A stretch of 64,000 bases of DNA from Xylogone sp. PMI_703 (lineage: Eukaryota > Ascomycota > Leotiomycetes): assembly GCA_021399445.1 (NCBI GenBank), contig JAJTUQ010000008.1:62001-126000 (forward strand), given 5' to 3'. Below the pieces are notes generated by a model. It made no database searches, was not told the DNA's origin, and saw nothing but the letters and a program-made list of their open reading frames with translations. Position 1 is the stretch's first letter, and each line of letters opens with the position of its first letter. The position numbers and the translations under genes are program-made. Positions 35,215-47,728 of the stretch are shown one piece after another.

Positions 35215-38200
35215 TTCATCAGTGGTCTAAGTGCCGACGGATACATTGGGACCAGGAGATGGACGGTAGGATGGATCAGATTCGGTGCGAGGACGAGAAA
35301 GAAGAATGTCAAACATAGACAAGAAGAGCGAGAATAGGGATTGATAGGAGAATTGACATTCCATCAAGTAGTAACATCGGATAGCTAGTCAATCGAGAGG
35401 TCCAAACACAGGTTTTTAAAAGGAAAAATTATATGAAATTCCTACATATTTCACGCGATCTATTTTTTTTATATTTTTTTATAAAAAAACCTAAGTTTAT
35501 ACGGTAAATAGTAATGCCAATAATTAGTCTTCAACACCCCTTACTGTAATCCTCCCCACCTCTTCCTTTTGCCTTTCACCTCTCCCTTTGTGTGGGAGCG
35601 CTTGAAGACTACACTAAGTCTGCCAAGATACTAATGATGTTAACAATACAGTACTGTGACTCACGAACAAAGCCGAATCTAGACCATAGTTTTGCAGATT
35701 ATCTAGATACGAATCATCGCATCCTAAAGTTTGGCAGATTATAAGTGAGCTATGCTGAGACGTCAGCAAGCTTTGTAGCTTTATATCGAGGAAGGACATA
35801 CTCCACCGTAGGAAGAATTAGTGTTTGTACAATTTCAACTATGCCTGGAAACCAGGTCAATTGTAAGTCATTTTCAAAGTATTCTTTCTTGTTCAATTCT
35901 AGCATCAATTCTCTAAAAGCAATTGGAAAGTTCGGCTGGTATAATTTTCGAAATGATTTCTCGCTATTGTTAACTGCATTCTGTTACGGATAGTGTCCTT
36001 ACCGTGGAATGTATCGTGACGTACTTAAGAGAAAATATAAGACTAGGGCTAGAGTATTAGGCAAGCATTTATAGTGTAAGGACTAGAGGTAACTTATAAT
36101 TATAGTTATATTTAAGATGTCAAGGCGCTGTAGCCTGCCGTAATTCCAAAAGAACTCAAGCATTACAGCTACTATAAAGCTTACAACATTAACTGGCGCG
36201 CATACTGTTAGTGGCTTAACATTAGTTCTATAATATTTCAGTACAGCCTTCAACAATATACACTATAGGAGCGTATAATTCTAAGTCTATTATAAGCTAT
36301 AAGCAATTACAGCATCAAGATCACCAAGTTATGAACTTTTGGTAGTCTATGCGATGGCCGGTACCAGCTGGCCGCGAGTGGATTTAGGTCTGCTCAAATT
36401 CCATTGGCTTACAATCGGGTCTTCATGTTCCAGGGTCTCATGATGATGGCTCCCCCAACATATGTTCGAAGGTCAGTCAGTGTCGAAGTCGCAAATGCAC
36501 CACGTGCAGGCTGGCCAACTTCGTGGAGTCGCGAAACCCTGGCGTGGTGAACCCCGCAGTCCGACAATTTCCTAGAGACATCGGACCTCGAGAACACGAA
36601 CGTGCTAGTAGCATAGTAAGTCGAGGCCCCATTGCCCTCTCAAGGAAGAAAGAGGTAATCGGGAAAAGGGCTTGTGCCTGCCAAAAATACAAGCCCGCCA
36701 TTGTGCATTAGATTGGATTAGTTTTATTGCTTTACCACTTGTGTTTCCTCTCCGCATCCTACCTAAGAATACTAATGTGGCGAAAGGGGTTGAAGCAGGG
36801 ACTCGGCAAGTACTTCGTAGTACCCGTAATCGGGTGGTTGCCGATTGTCCCGACTATCATAGACCAGATTCATGAGCCAAGGAGGTGTGCACAGGCATCG
36901 ACACTGGGGATCGGTGCGAATCTTGAGCACAACGGCTTCGGAGACTGCGGTAGCGTAACTTATCGACGGGGGATCCTATGGTTATCGAGGTAGAATGGCC
37001 AGTCTGGTTGAATTTGAGGTTGAAGCCCGTTGCGCAATGGACCACTCGGACGGCTCCACAGGACCCCCGGCCCCCGGGTTTACAGTAGAAACCCAGGGCC
37101 ACACTTACAGTATGCGGGCTGACAATCGAACCAAGGCTGATTGATACGGTACTGTAGGATGGGGCGGCCGCCATGGGAGGGGATGTTTCTTGGAGGTGAC
37201 ATCCAGCGATGTGACCGTCAATTCGCTCGATGCAAGGGCACTGGAATGGGCGGAGGTGTCGAATGGGTGTGCTGCAGAGTAATGTCACCACATTGGGGAT
37301 TCCTGGCAGCGCTCGTAGTGATGGTTGGTGAGCTGCCCTCGTTGCTCTCTCTGGCTTCTTTGGTGGTCTTGGATGACATCCTCCGATATCAGCATTCGCC
37401 TCGGTGCAGGATCTGGCCGTGTGACCTAGATGCCGCTGGGTAATATCGCTCATGAGCTACTACTGGTGCATGGACGATGCGACGGGCTGTATCCCCAGTG
37501 CACAGCCCGCACCGGCGCAGCACCTCTCCCGCATGCGCCCGAATTCCGTGCCCTTTCAGCGGAGCGTTTCCCCGGAAGCGCCACGGGAGCGCCTTATACT
37601 GGACATACATACGTTACGAAGTAGTACAGTAAGGGACCTGATGTTGGGCGGGTACCGGTAGCCAAGCCTGCACTGTTTGCTGCATCACGAACACTTCTTC
37701 CTTTTGGGTAATCACCACGATTCCATCCAGCCAGGACAGAGCAAACCGTATTCCTCCTTCACCTCCAACAGACTAGCTTCTACGATTGGAGATGGCGTAG
37801 GTGGCTGCTCCCCGAGGCAGTGCTTTTCACTAAGGTTAACGTAAAAAGGTGGACTTAGCGGGCCGCGGCGGGGATGCGAGGTCCGAAGTCAATACCGTAT
37901 TGTCCAGTACAGTGCCGTACTGTGGTAATGGCTGGCTGAGCGGAGTCGGTCGGATAATGGGATCGCTCAAGCACCCCACTGCGAACGTCCCGATCGCGGT
38001 TAGCATGTGCTTCTCAGGGTACCATTATACGGTTACGCACCTCCAAAGAAGGTTGCTGGATCGCTGTATGAAGGCTCGTAGTGTACTTCCTGCTCTGTAG
38101 ATCACATAGCCTTCAGCCTCATAACCTTGCCGGCTCCCATATCGCAGGGAGAAACCAGTGGGATAGCAGCAGTATTGGCCCTCACCTTGAGCACCTCGGA

Positions 38201-40445
38201 GATGCAGCGCAGGAGGGGCACAACAGGGGAGAGGAGAGGAGCTCCACGGATTAGCCATACCCTTTGCTATAAATCCCATCCATTACATTACGTTACACCA
38301 TCTGCCCAATTTAAGGAAAGATCGCACTGTGCGAAAATGCGCCTTTCGCTTGCAAGCTGCTCTTTTTAGACATAAGTAGGTTGTGGCATTTTGTAGAGTA
38401 TTGCGTCCAAGCACCCGTGATGGTCACTATCTGAATACTGTATATCTCCCCCACGCAAGACGCATGCAAGAAGCAGGTCCAGAGCGTTTCCACGAACGTA
38501 TGCAACAGGGTTGGCGAAGATCTTTAATTAGTTCAAGTTATTGGCCAACGAATGCTGACGATTATGTGAAGAGACTGCATACCACCCTTAGTTGCATGTT
38601 GAACCAAGACTAGCCGACAATAAAGGGCGACTCCCGGAAACGCTGTACTTTTGGTGGTCAATAAGGACATTGTCGCTGTTGTAAGGGTGCAAACAATGTT
38701 TTGCATTATTCTACAAGTCTTACTTAATCTAGTTCATAATCTGTCTGTTATAACGCTAAAATTAAGCTTCTTTCATAATTTCAAATCAGGAATTGCCTTT
38801 TGAGTCGAAGCCTCGTTCACTTTTATACTAGTGATTAAAGTTTGGTGGTCAAGGGGCAAATGTGCCACCCCAGCACGGCGAAGTCTGGATTATCAGACAC
38901 AGACAACATGATAAACCTCGAGTATTTTTTTTTATAGTAAGCTTAACTTAATTGTGCCAAATATTACGAACACTTATCCGTTATAATTTTAATTTCTTGG
39001 GTAAGTCAACACTTTGAGACCTGAGCGCACAGCATTGAATAACACTTCTCTTTACAAGGCAGTCCGGGACGAACCCCTAACTGATTTTGTCATAAAATAT
39101 TTATCATATCATATCTATCTTCGGTCCAATTTCAATTTGCACCCGCCACTACCCCCAACCATCTTTCATGGTTACAATGGTTCGTATATTCTTCATGACG
39201 AAAATACCTTTGAATAGTATATTTTTCTTGATATATATACACACTGTAATATTTCAACTCGTTAATGCATAAAACGTACTTTTAATTGTTCAACTAATAC
39301 AAAATTCGTGATATTTTAAATGAAACTCCCAGTGTAGTTAAGTTGTTCTCATCAAGTTTTAAGTAAGCAGACGATACTTGAAAGGAATGAAGGCTAGCTT
39401 CCGTTCTTACTAGATTTTAATCTGAATACTACTCGGGCGATCGTTCTTGTAAAATATAAAGCAGGTATTCTGGAGCTTTAGATAAGATGTGGACCAGGAA
39501 AGTGAGGTTTTTGATCCAGTATAATATATCACCGAAGGATTTGGAAGGTGATTCAGAGAGAAGCAGGGCCTTCAGGTTGGGGGGGTCAATAACGTCGCTT
39601 TACATTTTCCTACTTTGGCCGGCAGGATGGGTGGTAGAGACGGGGGTTTCCGCGGTATTATAGACCTCTTCCGCACGGATGCGAGCAAGAGAGTGAAGTG
39701 ACGCCATCATTCTCTGGGTCATATCTTGGCAAACTCAAGCCATATTCGAGGATCTGCACGCACACCATATTATGAACGGTAAGTGGAATGAGGCGTTGCA
39801 ACATAGTAACCACACGTCCTGCAGTCACTGAGTAAAGCGTTCATTGTAACTGAAATTTAATTATTCCTTTTGGAGTGTAGATATCTAGCCATTTTGGTAT
39901 GGTTGATGTTGGCTCCGTCCTCCCTTCCCAAAAGAGGAGCAAGAAGAATGGTTGAGAGAAGCATCTGGCCCTTTATGGCCCGAAAGCGTAGATCAATCCT
40001 TCCCAAGCCCAAGTGGGACACACCAAGAAACTCTTATGCAGGTGCTTCAGCCCATGGATCGACCACCCATTTGAATGTGCTCTTCCTACGTCTAAGAGGA
40101 TATGAAGTAGGCAAACATGCAAACACCTCCACATCACTACAAGTAAGCCATATTATATTGATACGTTCGAAAGCAAACACATCTGCATCCCATGTGTATT
40201 ATTACACAAACTATCCTCCAGAATACTATGAAATGCTGTGCTATCAAAGCTAAAGTTACTCATCTCGTATAAATTGAACACGTTGTTCAGCGAGCTTTAC
40301 AATCCTTTTGAAAACCTTGCAAAACACCGATCTTGAAAAGCAAAAAAATTTTTAATTGCTTTCTTTTATTGTTGCAGAAGCGTGGAACCAAAACCCTAAA
40401 TTCCTCGTTCACGTTGGTCGCCATAGTTATCTATATCCAGAACAA
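35215..40445. other. 5-kb stretch without a convincing gene
   Basis: 35215-36340 and 38640-39860 are AT-rich with only short frames. 36350-36400 contains a short MULE-end-like motif (CGAGTGGATTTAGGTC). 36520-38300 is markedly GC-richer, with overlapping frames in all directions (for example 36857-37453 minus) but no domain. 38383-38613 plus encodes a 76-residue frame of unknown nature. 39870-40253 plus is an open frame ending at a GTAAGC donor-like site; it could be an upstream exon of the Zn2Cys6 gene at 40.6 kb but the splice phase does not fit. Confidence 0.4.
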
Positions 40446-40613
40446 ATGGCATGCCAGGACTATTGTCAGAAATATCCACCGCAAGATTTCCTGGACTGTG
40501 TTGAACGTCAGTCATGTCCAGGAGAGAAACAAGCTTTTGCCAGAGCACATCAGTGCCAGCTTATCCCTTATGTTCCAAAGGATTTTACTATTCCCTCGAT
40601 CTCATCATACAAT

Positions 40614-41642
40614 ATGTCCAACGGCTATGCTCCTAATCCAAGAGTCCATCAGCCTCCAGTTTACGTAAAACTAGAGCCAGGGGCATACAAAAATGGCGTA
40701 GGTTGTGTGCAGAGATGTGGTGGAAATTCTCTACAACAGATTGCTTTCAAATCGAGGCCACGAGCCCCTATTGCATGTATATTCTGCAGAAGACGTAAGG
40801 TAAGCAACCTTTCCTTTTTCTTATGACCTAAAAGAACTGTAAATGTGAAGATTTAGCATAAATTCCCCATGGAATCGAGACATTAGCACGTTTCTGCAGG
40901 CAGCGTGCGCCGATGGAGAATGTCGGCTAGCAAAGTTTGAAAATTTTGGACTGCTAACCCTGAATAACAGATCAGGTGTTCTGGCTTTGAACACAACCCA
41001 GAAGGAAGATGTTTGAATTGCCAACGTTTTCAGCAACAGTGCATCTTTGCTCCAGTATCATCTCAATCTCAGGCCTTCGTTCCAGCTCATGTTGTATATC
41101 CCGGAATGTGCGGCATGGCTGTTGGCTCTGATGGTCGTCTTCGTCCGATGCCATCCCCACAGCCAACAGAGTTGTTTGGTGCCCACGGCCAACCTTTAGG
41201 AACTCCCCCACTACAGGCAGCTCCCTGTGACGACTACCCAGCACCCTCTCCAACCAGCTCCCACAGCTCGTCCAGCAGTGACCGCACGAATGAAATCACT
41301 GGACGTAAACGACCACGGCAGGATTCTCATGCGTTTATCTTGCCTCCTCCTATTCCAGGGGAAGTTAGGTATCGGCGAGCTATCTCCCGCCGATCCCCTA
41401 TTGAGTATGATCTTAAGCCAACTGAAACGACAGCTACTACTGTCGCTGGGGCGGGGTTAGACCACTCATCTGGCTCTAGAAGACGCACCATCTCTCTTCG
41501 GCCTCTATCGCAGCCAGCCCCTAGACGAAGGGATACTCTGCCACGCTCGAACCCCAGCAATCGACCAAATCCTATGTCGTTGGATAGCATCATCGGAAAG
41601 GAGCCAAATGCCGAAACAAAAGCAACATCATCCGACGATTAG
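40614..41642 (+). CDS. Zn2Cys6 transcription factor
   Basis: Two exons, 40614-40799 and 40971-41642 (858 nt, 285 residues), with a 171-nt intron (GTAAGC...AACAG). Splicing joins APIACIFCRRRK to IRCSGFEHNPEGRCLNCQRF and completes a C-x2-C-x6-C-x10-C-x2-C-x6-C zinc cluster. After the cluster comes a Ser/Pro-rich tail with TGRKRPRQDS and RRRTISLRPLS, which carry nuclear-localisation-like basic clusters. No fungal-specific middle homology domain is present, so it is a short regulator. The start at 40614 (MSNGYAPNPR) is chosen for its better start context. The frame is open upstream to an AG acceptor near 40378 and a second ATG lies at 40446, so extra N-terminal exons are possible. The frame is intact; target genes are unknown. 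Confidence 0.75.
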
Positions 41643-42013
41643 ATTTCAAGAAATTGATCTTCTCGAAGGAATATCTGAAAGGTTCGGGAAGGAGGCTTAT
41701 TTTGGGATTGAGCTGTTCTGTTTGAAGGCCTAACTAGGTTGGAGGGGATGTAGGCATGGGGACAAGATTTTTTTTATAATTACTGTGGAGGAGGTTTTCC
41801 CTTCTTTCTTTTTCAGTAGGCAACAATACTAATCCGCGACTTTACTCAACTATAAAAGATCTCGATCTCAGGAAAGTTTTATAATTCATCATTAACTTTT
41901 TAATTTTATTATTTGAAAATTTATTATGTGAGTTTATCGAAAGCTAGTTAAACAAATATTGATTAAAAGGATGTATCAAATTTGATTTTGTTTGTTAACT
42001 TTCTGAATTCAAG

Positions 42014-42429
42014 TGTTACGATTCCTGGGTCCCCTGGGACACAAGTACGGATATACTTCTTCGCAGGTCGTATGGGTTAGGATAGGTGGCGGGTAATACC
42101 GAGTAATCACTTCGTAACGATATCAAGTATAGGTCTCACTTGCATATATTGAGTTGAGCACGAAGCTCCTACCTACTGAAGAAACTATCTACTTATATAG
42201 TGAATGTATTTCCTCCTGGATCGTTGGATCGTCGCGATCCACAGATCCCATGTTGGATCACTGGATCGTTACGATCCCACGATCCAGCGCGTGACATAGT
42301 TCCTGGGAAGCTCGGGGCCCAGGGACACTTGTCCCTGGCCCGTTCCCGTCGGGTCATGTCCTAGGACACTTGAGACCGCTAGTTGAGCCGTGATTCTGGT
42401 GTTGCGTCCTGACCACAAGGTTTGTAATA
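42014..42429. mobile_element. solo LTR of an LTR retrotransposon
   Basis: A 416-bp segment starts TGTTAC and ends GTAATA (an expected GTAACA with one C-to-T change). It is flanked on both sides by the same 5-bp target duplication TCAAG (42009-42013 and 42430-42434). It contains a TATATAG box near 42195 and a GGATC-rich palindromic patch at 42220-42290. No gag-pol is present, so it is the product of LTR-LTR recombination. Confidence 0.75.
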
Positions 42430-42545
42430 TCAAGATTAAAAGCTAAAGATTATAGCAATTATCTACTTTCGAACCCTTTGCTTGTCACAACTCTCATTGT
42501 TGGTTATTTTCGGTTGTCTCATATATTGCACTTAGTATCTTTTTA

Positions 42546-45349
42546 GGGTATACTTAAATCCACTTGACTATTTTCTTATTTTCACTTCACACAGACCACC
42601 CCGCCGACACCGGAGCGTATTTTCGCACATCCCAGCCTCGCAATCGCATACAAATTAGTACTGTACAAAGAGACTCAGCCATGCAACCAGTGATCCTCAT
42701 AATGATTTAAGCGCAAATATATGTATTTCCTAATATGGCAAAAATGAAGTTATACCGAAACTACTATGTACTCTTGAGTCTTTTGCGACTTAACTCCGGT
42801 CGAGACTACTACGTACTCTTGGGTCTTTTGAGACTCAATTTCGGCATTATCTTCCTCGTCCCACCCCTCCAAGTCCATCATTCTCTCGTCAGCTAATATA
42901 GCTGTATCTTCAATAGAATCTGTATAGTAAATTGATGAAATACCACGCTGGTAGGCCCTTTCTCGCATGGTCCCAGGCTCGTATGAATCAATCTTAAGAT
43001 CTTTGATTCGCTGTAGGCCTACATTGCTAGTTATACGGCCAGACCTGTGATTTCCCAAGGGAGAGGCTGCCCTTGAAGTTGAAGATTGTAGAGCTGGTGG
43101 AGTTGAACTAGAAGGCAGTTCAAAGGCAGAGAGTAACCGCTTAGTACCAGATATTGTATTAATATCTGATCTCCGACCTCTATTAAGAGTTCCTCTAGGC
43201 CTGCCTTTGCCTTTCACAATCTGTGGGTTGAGAACAGGCTCTCGAATGTTTAAAGGCAAAGGAATACTTTCATCTGGCCTAATATAGTACCAATGAACAT
43301 GTATATCCTCAGGGAGAATCACGCCACCATCTTTTTGCCTTCTCCATATCGTGTGATAACATGGTAATCTTAAAGTACGTTCAATTGTGCAATTACACTC
43401 CGACAAAACAATAGATTAATCTCTAGGAAGCTTTGCCTGTTCAGTTACTATCTTCTTCAGTGCATAGTCATAAACATTGCCTTTGATAACAGCTAAAAGA
43501 GGGGTATTTAAGCTGTGTTTTTGACGAAGTTGCTCTTGGGATTTAGTTGTATTAATGCCATCATGCTGAGCTTTCCAGAAGTATGTAAAGCGATCGAATA
43601 CATCTTTCAAATCTCCGTTTCCTCGTTGCAAATAACCTTTTAAAACACTATAATAACTTTTGATGGTTAATATGACAAGTACACTAAAATGCAACTATTA
43701 ATCAACCCAATATCAAACTAACTTCTCTTTCCATGGGACTAACCAAGTGTTTTCCGCATATTGAACCGCGCCATCAGGGAAAGCGTGAAACTGTATGAGA
43801 TTTGATGTATAGGCTTCAAAAGTAAGAGAATCTAAAAGAGTCCTCCATGCTTAAAGGAATTCCCGGAATTGAGGGTGCCTTTGCATGACCCCATCTTCCA
43901 TAACTAACGCTAGAAAGAACTTCTTAGTTCTAGCCAATATGTTCATATTAACATGCCACCGGCAAAGGAAATGACTAGATTCTGGGAAGAATGTATTAAT
44001 ACTATTCATCAAGGCCAGTTCTCTATCAGTTACAATAAAAACTGGCTCTAAGATAAAATACTTTTGCATCAACTCTCATACCCGTGCCAAAGCCCAATTA
44101 TAAGCATCTTTATTCTCATGTAAGAGGAATGCTAACCCAACTTGAACAACTTTATTTCCACCAGTTATAACACAGATATTGAGTAATAACATGTGGAATC
44201 GATTGGTTTTATATGTACAATCCATCAATATGACGTCAAAATGTTATTAATATAAAGTAATCACATCTGGATGGACATAGAAGAGATGAACTAGCTGATT
44301 GGCGGAATCAAGTACATATGACGGATTAAAGCCCTCTTGTTATAAATGCTCCCTGATCTGTTAGTAAATAGTCAAAGCGGAAGATAGTTAAACATACAAT
44401 AACCACTAAATTGGTGTCCAACCATCTAATTCCTCATTCTTTGCGCTTTGAGTGATATTTGTAATATCACTCCCAGTAATCAGAACCTCCGGGTGTTCTA
44501 TACGGGAAAAGCTAAGGATTTGAGCGTTCCGGACTCCAGCTCTAGCCTTGGATAAGATCAAAGCACACAAATGAGCATCCAATGCACCATTTCTATGTGC
44601 TAGATGGGTTACAGCCGATGCAGAGGCATTATGGTTATGAATACTTTCTATAACCTGGACTTTCCAGGTATCGCCGTCCCTTTTTGTTACCACTTTTATC
44701 TTACAGCCACACTTTTTCGTAGAACCATTGCGCTGTTTAGAAGGATGGACATCAGGGTTTTTGCCTTTGGACTGGTATTGACCGCCTCGATCGCAAATAT
44801 ACGTAACCCTCTTCGCTTGTTTGTCCCGAACAGCAAATGTATAACCATTTTCACGCGCAAAGGCCTGAATTGCTGCATATAATGATAGTAGATCAGAGTA
44901 AGATGCTTCTGGGGGTGCAGGACCGCATGGAGAAGTAATAGTTGCCATTGATAGAGGATATAGTCAAATAAAAAGTGGTAGGAAACGGTAATGCCTACTG
45001 AAAAGTACAGTGATTCAAGGAAACACAAGGAATAGATTCAAGATCGTTGAATTCGTTGTATATTCTGAGAGTTACAGTAAGTCTATATATACTACATAAT
45101 GTGGCCATAACTACAGCAATAGCTATTGCTTACCACAAAGTTAAGTCTGAAAGTTTAGGTCTCCACTGTATATACGGTGTAGAAGGGCGGTCATAGTGGT
45201 TATGCGCTTATAGCCCGGTAGTCGGCTGTTACTCAATATTACTAATAAAATGTATGTGGAGAAGAGACGCGTTAGACATCCGGTATTCGGAGGTAGTGGT
45301 CTGTGTGAAGTGAAAATAAGAAAACAGTCAAGTGGATTTAAGTATACCC
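42546..45349. mobile_element. MULE DNA transposon with 54-bp inverted repeats
   Basis: A 2804-bp element. The first 54 bp (42546-42599, starting GGGTATACTTAAATCCACTT) are the reverse complement of the last 54 bp (45296-45349) with one mismatch. It encodes a FAR1-type MULE transposase on the minus strand. No matching 9-bp target duplication is seen next to the ends. Confidence 0.85.
42750..44948 (-). pseudogene. MULE transposase 2, several nonsense codons
   Basis: The N-terminus is a FAR1-like domain (YTFAVRDKQAKRVTYIC, KCGCKIKVVTKRDGD, ESIHNHNASASA). After a probable intron near 44400-44350, the MULE core follows: FDVILMDCTYKTNRFHMLL, FIVTDRELALMNSINTFFP and FLCRWHVNMNI. A later segment has YYSVLKGYLQRGNGDLKDVF, then CNCTIERTLRLPCYHTIW, a SWIM-like zinc motif. 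In-frame stops occur at 44249-44244 (two TAA), 44078 (TGA), 43853-43851 (TAA) and 43418-43416 (TAA). All can be explained by CAA or CGA changing to TAA or TGA. The element is inactive. Confidence 0.85.
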
Positions 45350-46189
45350 ATTACGATTAGTGATATTTATCTGAAGAGAACATTAGTCAGCTTTATTTAT
45401 AAAAAAAACAAAGTAATAATTATACGTAACGACTTAATAGAAAATATATATTAAATGTCCCCTTTTTGTTATTATTATCAACGTAAAGAATAATTAATAT
45501 ATATTTCATTGTCACTATTATAAACAGACTTTATATGATTATCAATAACCCTTTAATGAGGTTTTTACGTGAGAGTGTTAAACTGAAGATTAACGAGTAG
45601 ATGTAAAGAGGATTAGTCTTAATATCACTGTAAATGATACCAATTAATTGGTAAGTAAGCCACAAAAGCATTTTCCCCTTGAATACCTACAAAGAGTGAG
45701 TTGAAATTACACAAATTAGCTATAGAGTCAGCGAGTACCTGCTTCTGCTTGAAGTCACCAGGCTTACGTAAGCCTGGGTCCTCATTCTCGTTACCTATTC
45801 TGTTTAGCCTACTCTTGTGCCTATCCAATGATGGAGCTTTGGAGCAAGAGCGAATATTGTAAATATCATGAGTGTCCGCCCTCTCTAATCTGTCACAAAT
45901 GCTCAAGCTGACTGCATCTTGCGACTAGGGGTGTGAGAACTCATCTTTCGGGTGTAGATCATCAACGATTCTAATTGTCGCCAGGGCCTAGAGGGGATAT
46001 TTTATTCTTAGTATTCTAGAACAAAAAACATCAGAATTTACTCACATTTCCTCCAAAGGCTGTACACGTTCCAAAAACAGGCAAGATGACGAGTTGACCA
46101 CCAACCTTCGAGCGATATTAGTATGTGGCCGATTTGCCATAACGTTATATACTGTTAGCTCTCTTTCCATCGCAACTAAGCTTCGAAAA
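45350..46189. other. AT-rich stretch with unrecognised short frames
   Basis: A 93-codon minus-strand frame (45625-45906) and an upstream minus-strand piece starting MERELTVYNVMANRPH near 46170 might be parts of one decayed gene, with a GTGAGT donor-like site near 46050. No family is recognised and the frames do not join cleanly. Confidence 0.3.
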
Positions 46190-46715
46190 TGATGCGCCGA
46201 GGACGCCCGCCAGCCCAACCCCATCCTGCGCGACACCTAGGCCGCCGACGCCCTCGACCAGCTCGACTATACCTGCCCCCGGGCGCTAGGCGACAAGGGT
46301 TTTCTCGACAGTGTCCTTTTGCACGCCTGGTTGCTCGATGCTTGGACCGCCGAGTTCCTGAATGCCCACCCTGAGGCGATGGTGCTGCATCTCGCCTGCG
46401 GCCTGGACAGCCCCGCGCTGCGCCCACGTGTGCGGTAAGTCGACATCGAAATGTGCCAGAAGCTGCTCCCGAGCCTGGCGGGGGGCGAATATCGCCTCGC
46501 GTCGTTGGTCACAAAGGCTGCAGTGGCTGAAGGGATGTGCCAGCCGACAGGCCCACGGTTGTCGTCATGGAAGGCCTACTATCGTACCGGATAGTGCAGA
46601 GCCAAGGCGGCTTCTGGGGCGCATCTGCGAGCGGTTCCGCAGGATCTCTCGCAAGGATTAGATTTGGCATAATCTGCTAAACCTGACTACCTGTTGTGAA
46701 AAAGATTGTCCATGA
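46190..46715 (+). pseudogene. methyltransferase relic (LCM/TcmP-like), copy 1
   Basis: A GC-rich segment encodes, with breaks, the start of a leucine-carboxyl-methyltransferase-superfamily protein: KDARQPNPILRD, AADALDQLDY, FLDSVLLHAWLLDAWTAEF and VLHLACGLDSPALR. The last two contain the SAM-binding GxG-like region. TAG replaces the expected Trp after ILRDT. The segment is a diverged inverted copy of 53268-54446. About 0.5 kb of the C-terminal part is missing between ICERF and the shared 3' flank (GGATCTCTCGCAAGGATTA). It is a dead gene. The family includes polyketide O-methyltransferases, but the role is not determinable here. Confidence 0.65.
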
Positions 46716-47728
46716 CAACGCTAGTTCTAATATGTATTTCTAAAAGTGGGCCTGCGTTAATTTTAAGTAAGCAAGGGCCACGTGGGTAACAACGTTCGCA
46801 AGAGTGATGATCGTGGGGATGATCAGAAAATGGTGGGGAGATGATAGTGCGGGGCCACCTATATTAATATAGGATTATTGATTTTTTTTTGGGAGGGCTA
46901 ACAAATTAAGTAGAGTCCATTATATACTTAATCATTCAAAATATAGAGATTAAACAAAATTGATCCACTCATTTCGGTTTTTGTGAAAATCTTTATTCAT
47001 CTATCACATAACCAACTAGATTCCTATGTTCTCGAAACACTAATTAAAGCATAAAAATTTAAATGGCAACATTATACATGGTCAATATTGACGATCTGTA
47101 AGAAACTTAAATAAAAAACCGCCAAGTTGACGTTCAATTCCACGTTGTCTTTCAAAGGCAGCCGTTCGTCAGTTGCTGGCTTTCCGCGTTGCAACAAAGT
47201 TGCTATTCATTGACATTATGTGTATAACCAATACCAAGCTGTACTTCGAGTTAAAAGTATGAAAAAATACTAGAGAATTGAAGTTCTTATATTAGAGTGG
47301 TATTATTAGAGGTGTAATTTCACGTGCTAAAAAGCTTATAAGTGTTATATTAAAGGCATAAAGAGAGTTATGTTTTTAAGTACAGGCAGAGAAAATAACG
47401 AGGCAGTTATACTACTTAATAAAGTTTTTACTAGAAAATGAAAGATTGTCAAATTGAGTAATAACTAATATAAAATCTGAGCTGGTCCTATGATTCAGCG
47501 ATATCGCTGAATCATTCCAAATAAAAGTCATCAGGATGAGCTCGACAGGGTCCGGTCTATTTGGCTCCTTCAACAGGCTCCATATTCCCGGATTATCGAC
47601 GGAGGATGAAAAGAAGAGAAGTTAAAGAGGAATAAAAATAGACAATTTACAAAGGGAATGTTCACAGAGCACGAAATTATATAACGTTTATGAAACGTCC
47701 CACTTAGTAGCCATCCATTGACACCCTT
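46716..47728. other. AT-rich 3' flank of the catalase gene
   Basis: No gene. It contains a perfect 26-bp palindrome (47490-47515), described separately. The catalase terminator and polyadenylation region should lie just below 47729. Confidence 0.4.
47490..47515. repeat. perfect 26-bp palindrome
   Basis: The half-site ATGATTCAGCGAT (47490-47502) is followed directly by its reverse complement (47503-47515) with no spacer and no mismatch. It lies about 215 bp beyond the catalase stop codon. It could bind a dimeric protein or form a cruciform. Confidence 0.7.

Noticed and set aside
36857..37453. 198-codon minus-strand frame in a GC-rich patch
   Set aside because: Opposing and overlapping frames of similar length exist on both strands, which is expected in GC-rich DNA; no domain.
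38383..38613. 76-codon plus-strand frame
   Set aside because: Protein-like in places but without a known motif, neighbouring exon or homologous copy in the window.
39870..40253. Possible upstream exon of the 40.6-kb Zn2Cys6 gene
   Set aside because: Its GTAAGC donor and the AG acceptor near 40378 give the wrong phase for the zinc-cluster frame.
45625..46170. Minus-strand frames that might be one spliced gene
   Set aside because: The pieces join only by shifting frame and match no family I know.
46176..46512. Arg-rich minus-strand frames
   Set aside because: They are antisense shadows of the GC-rich methyltransferase relic on the plus strand.
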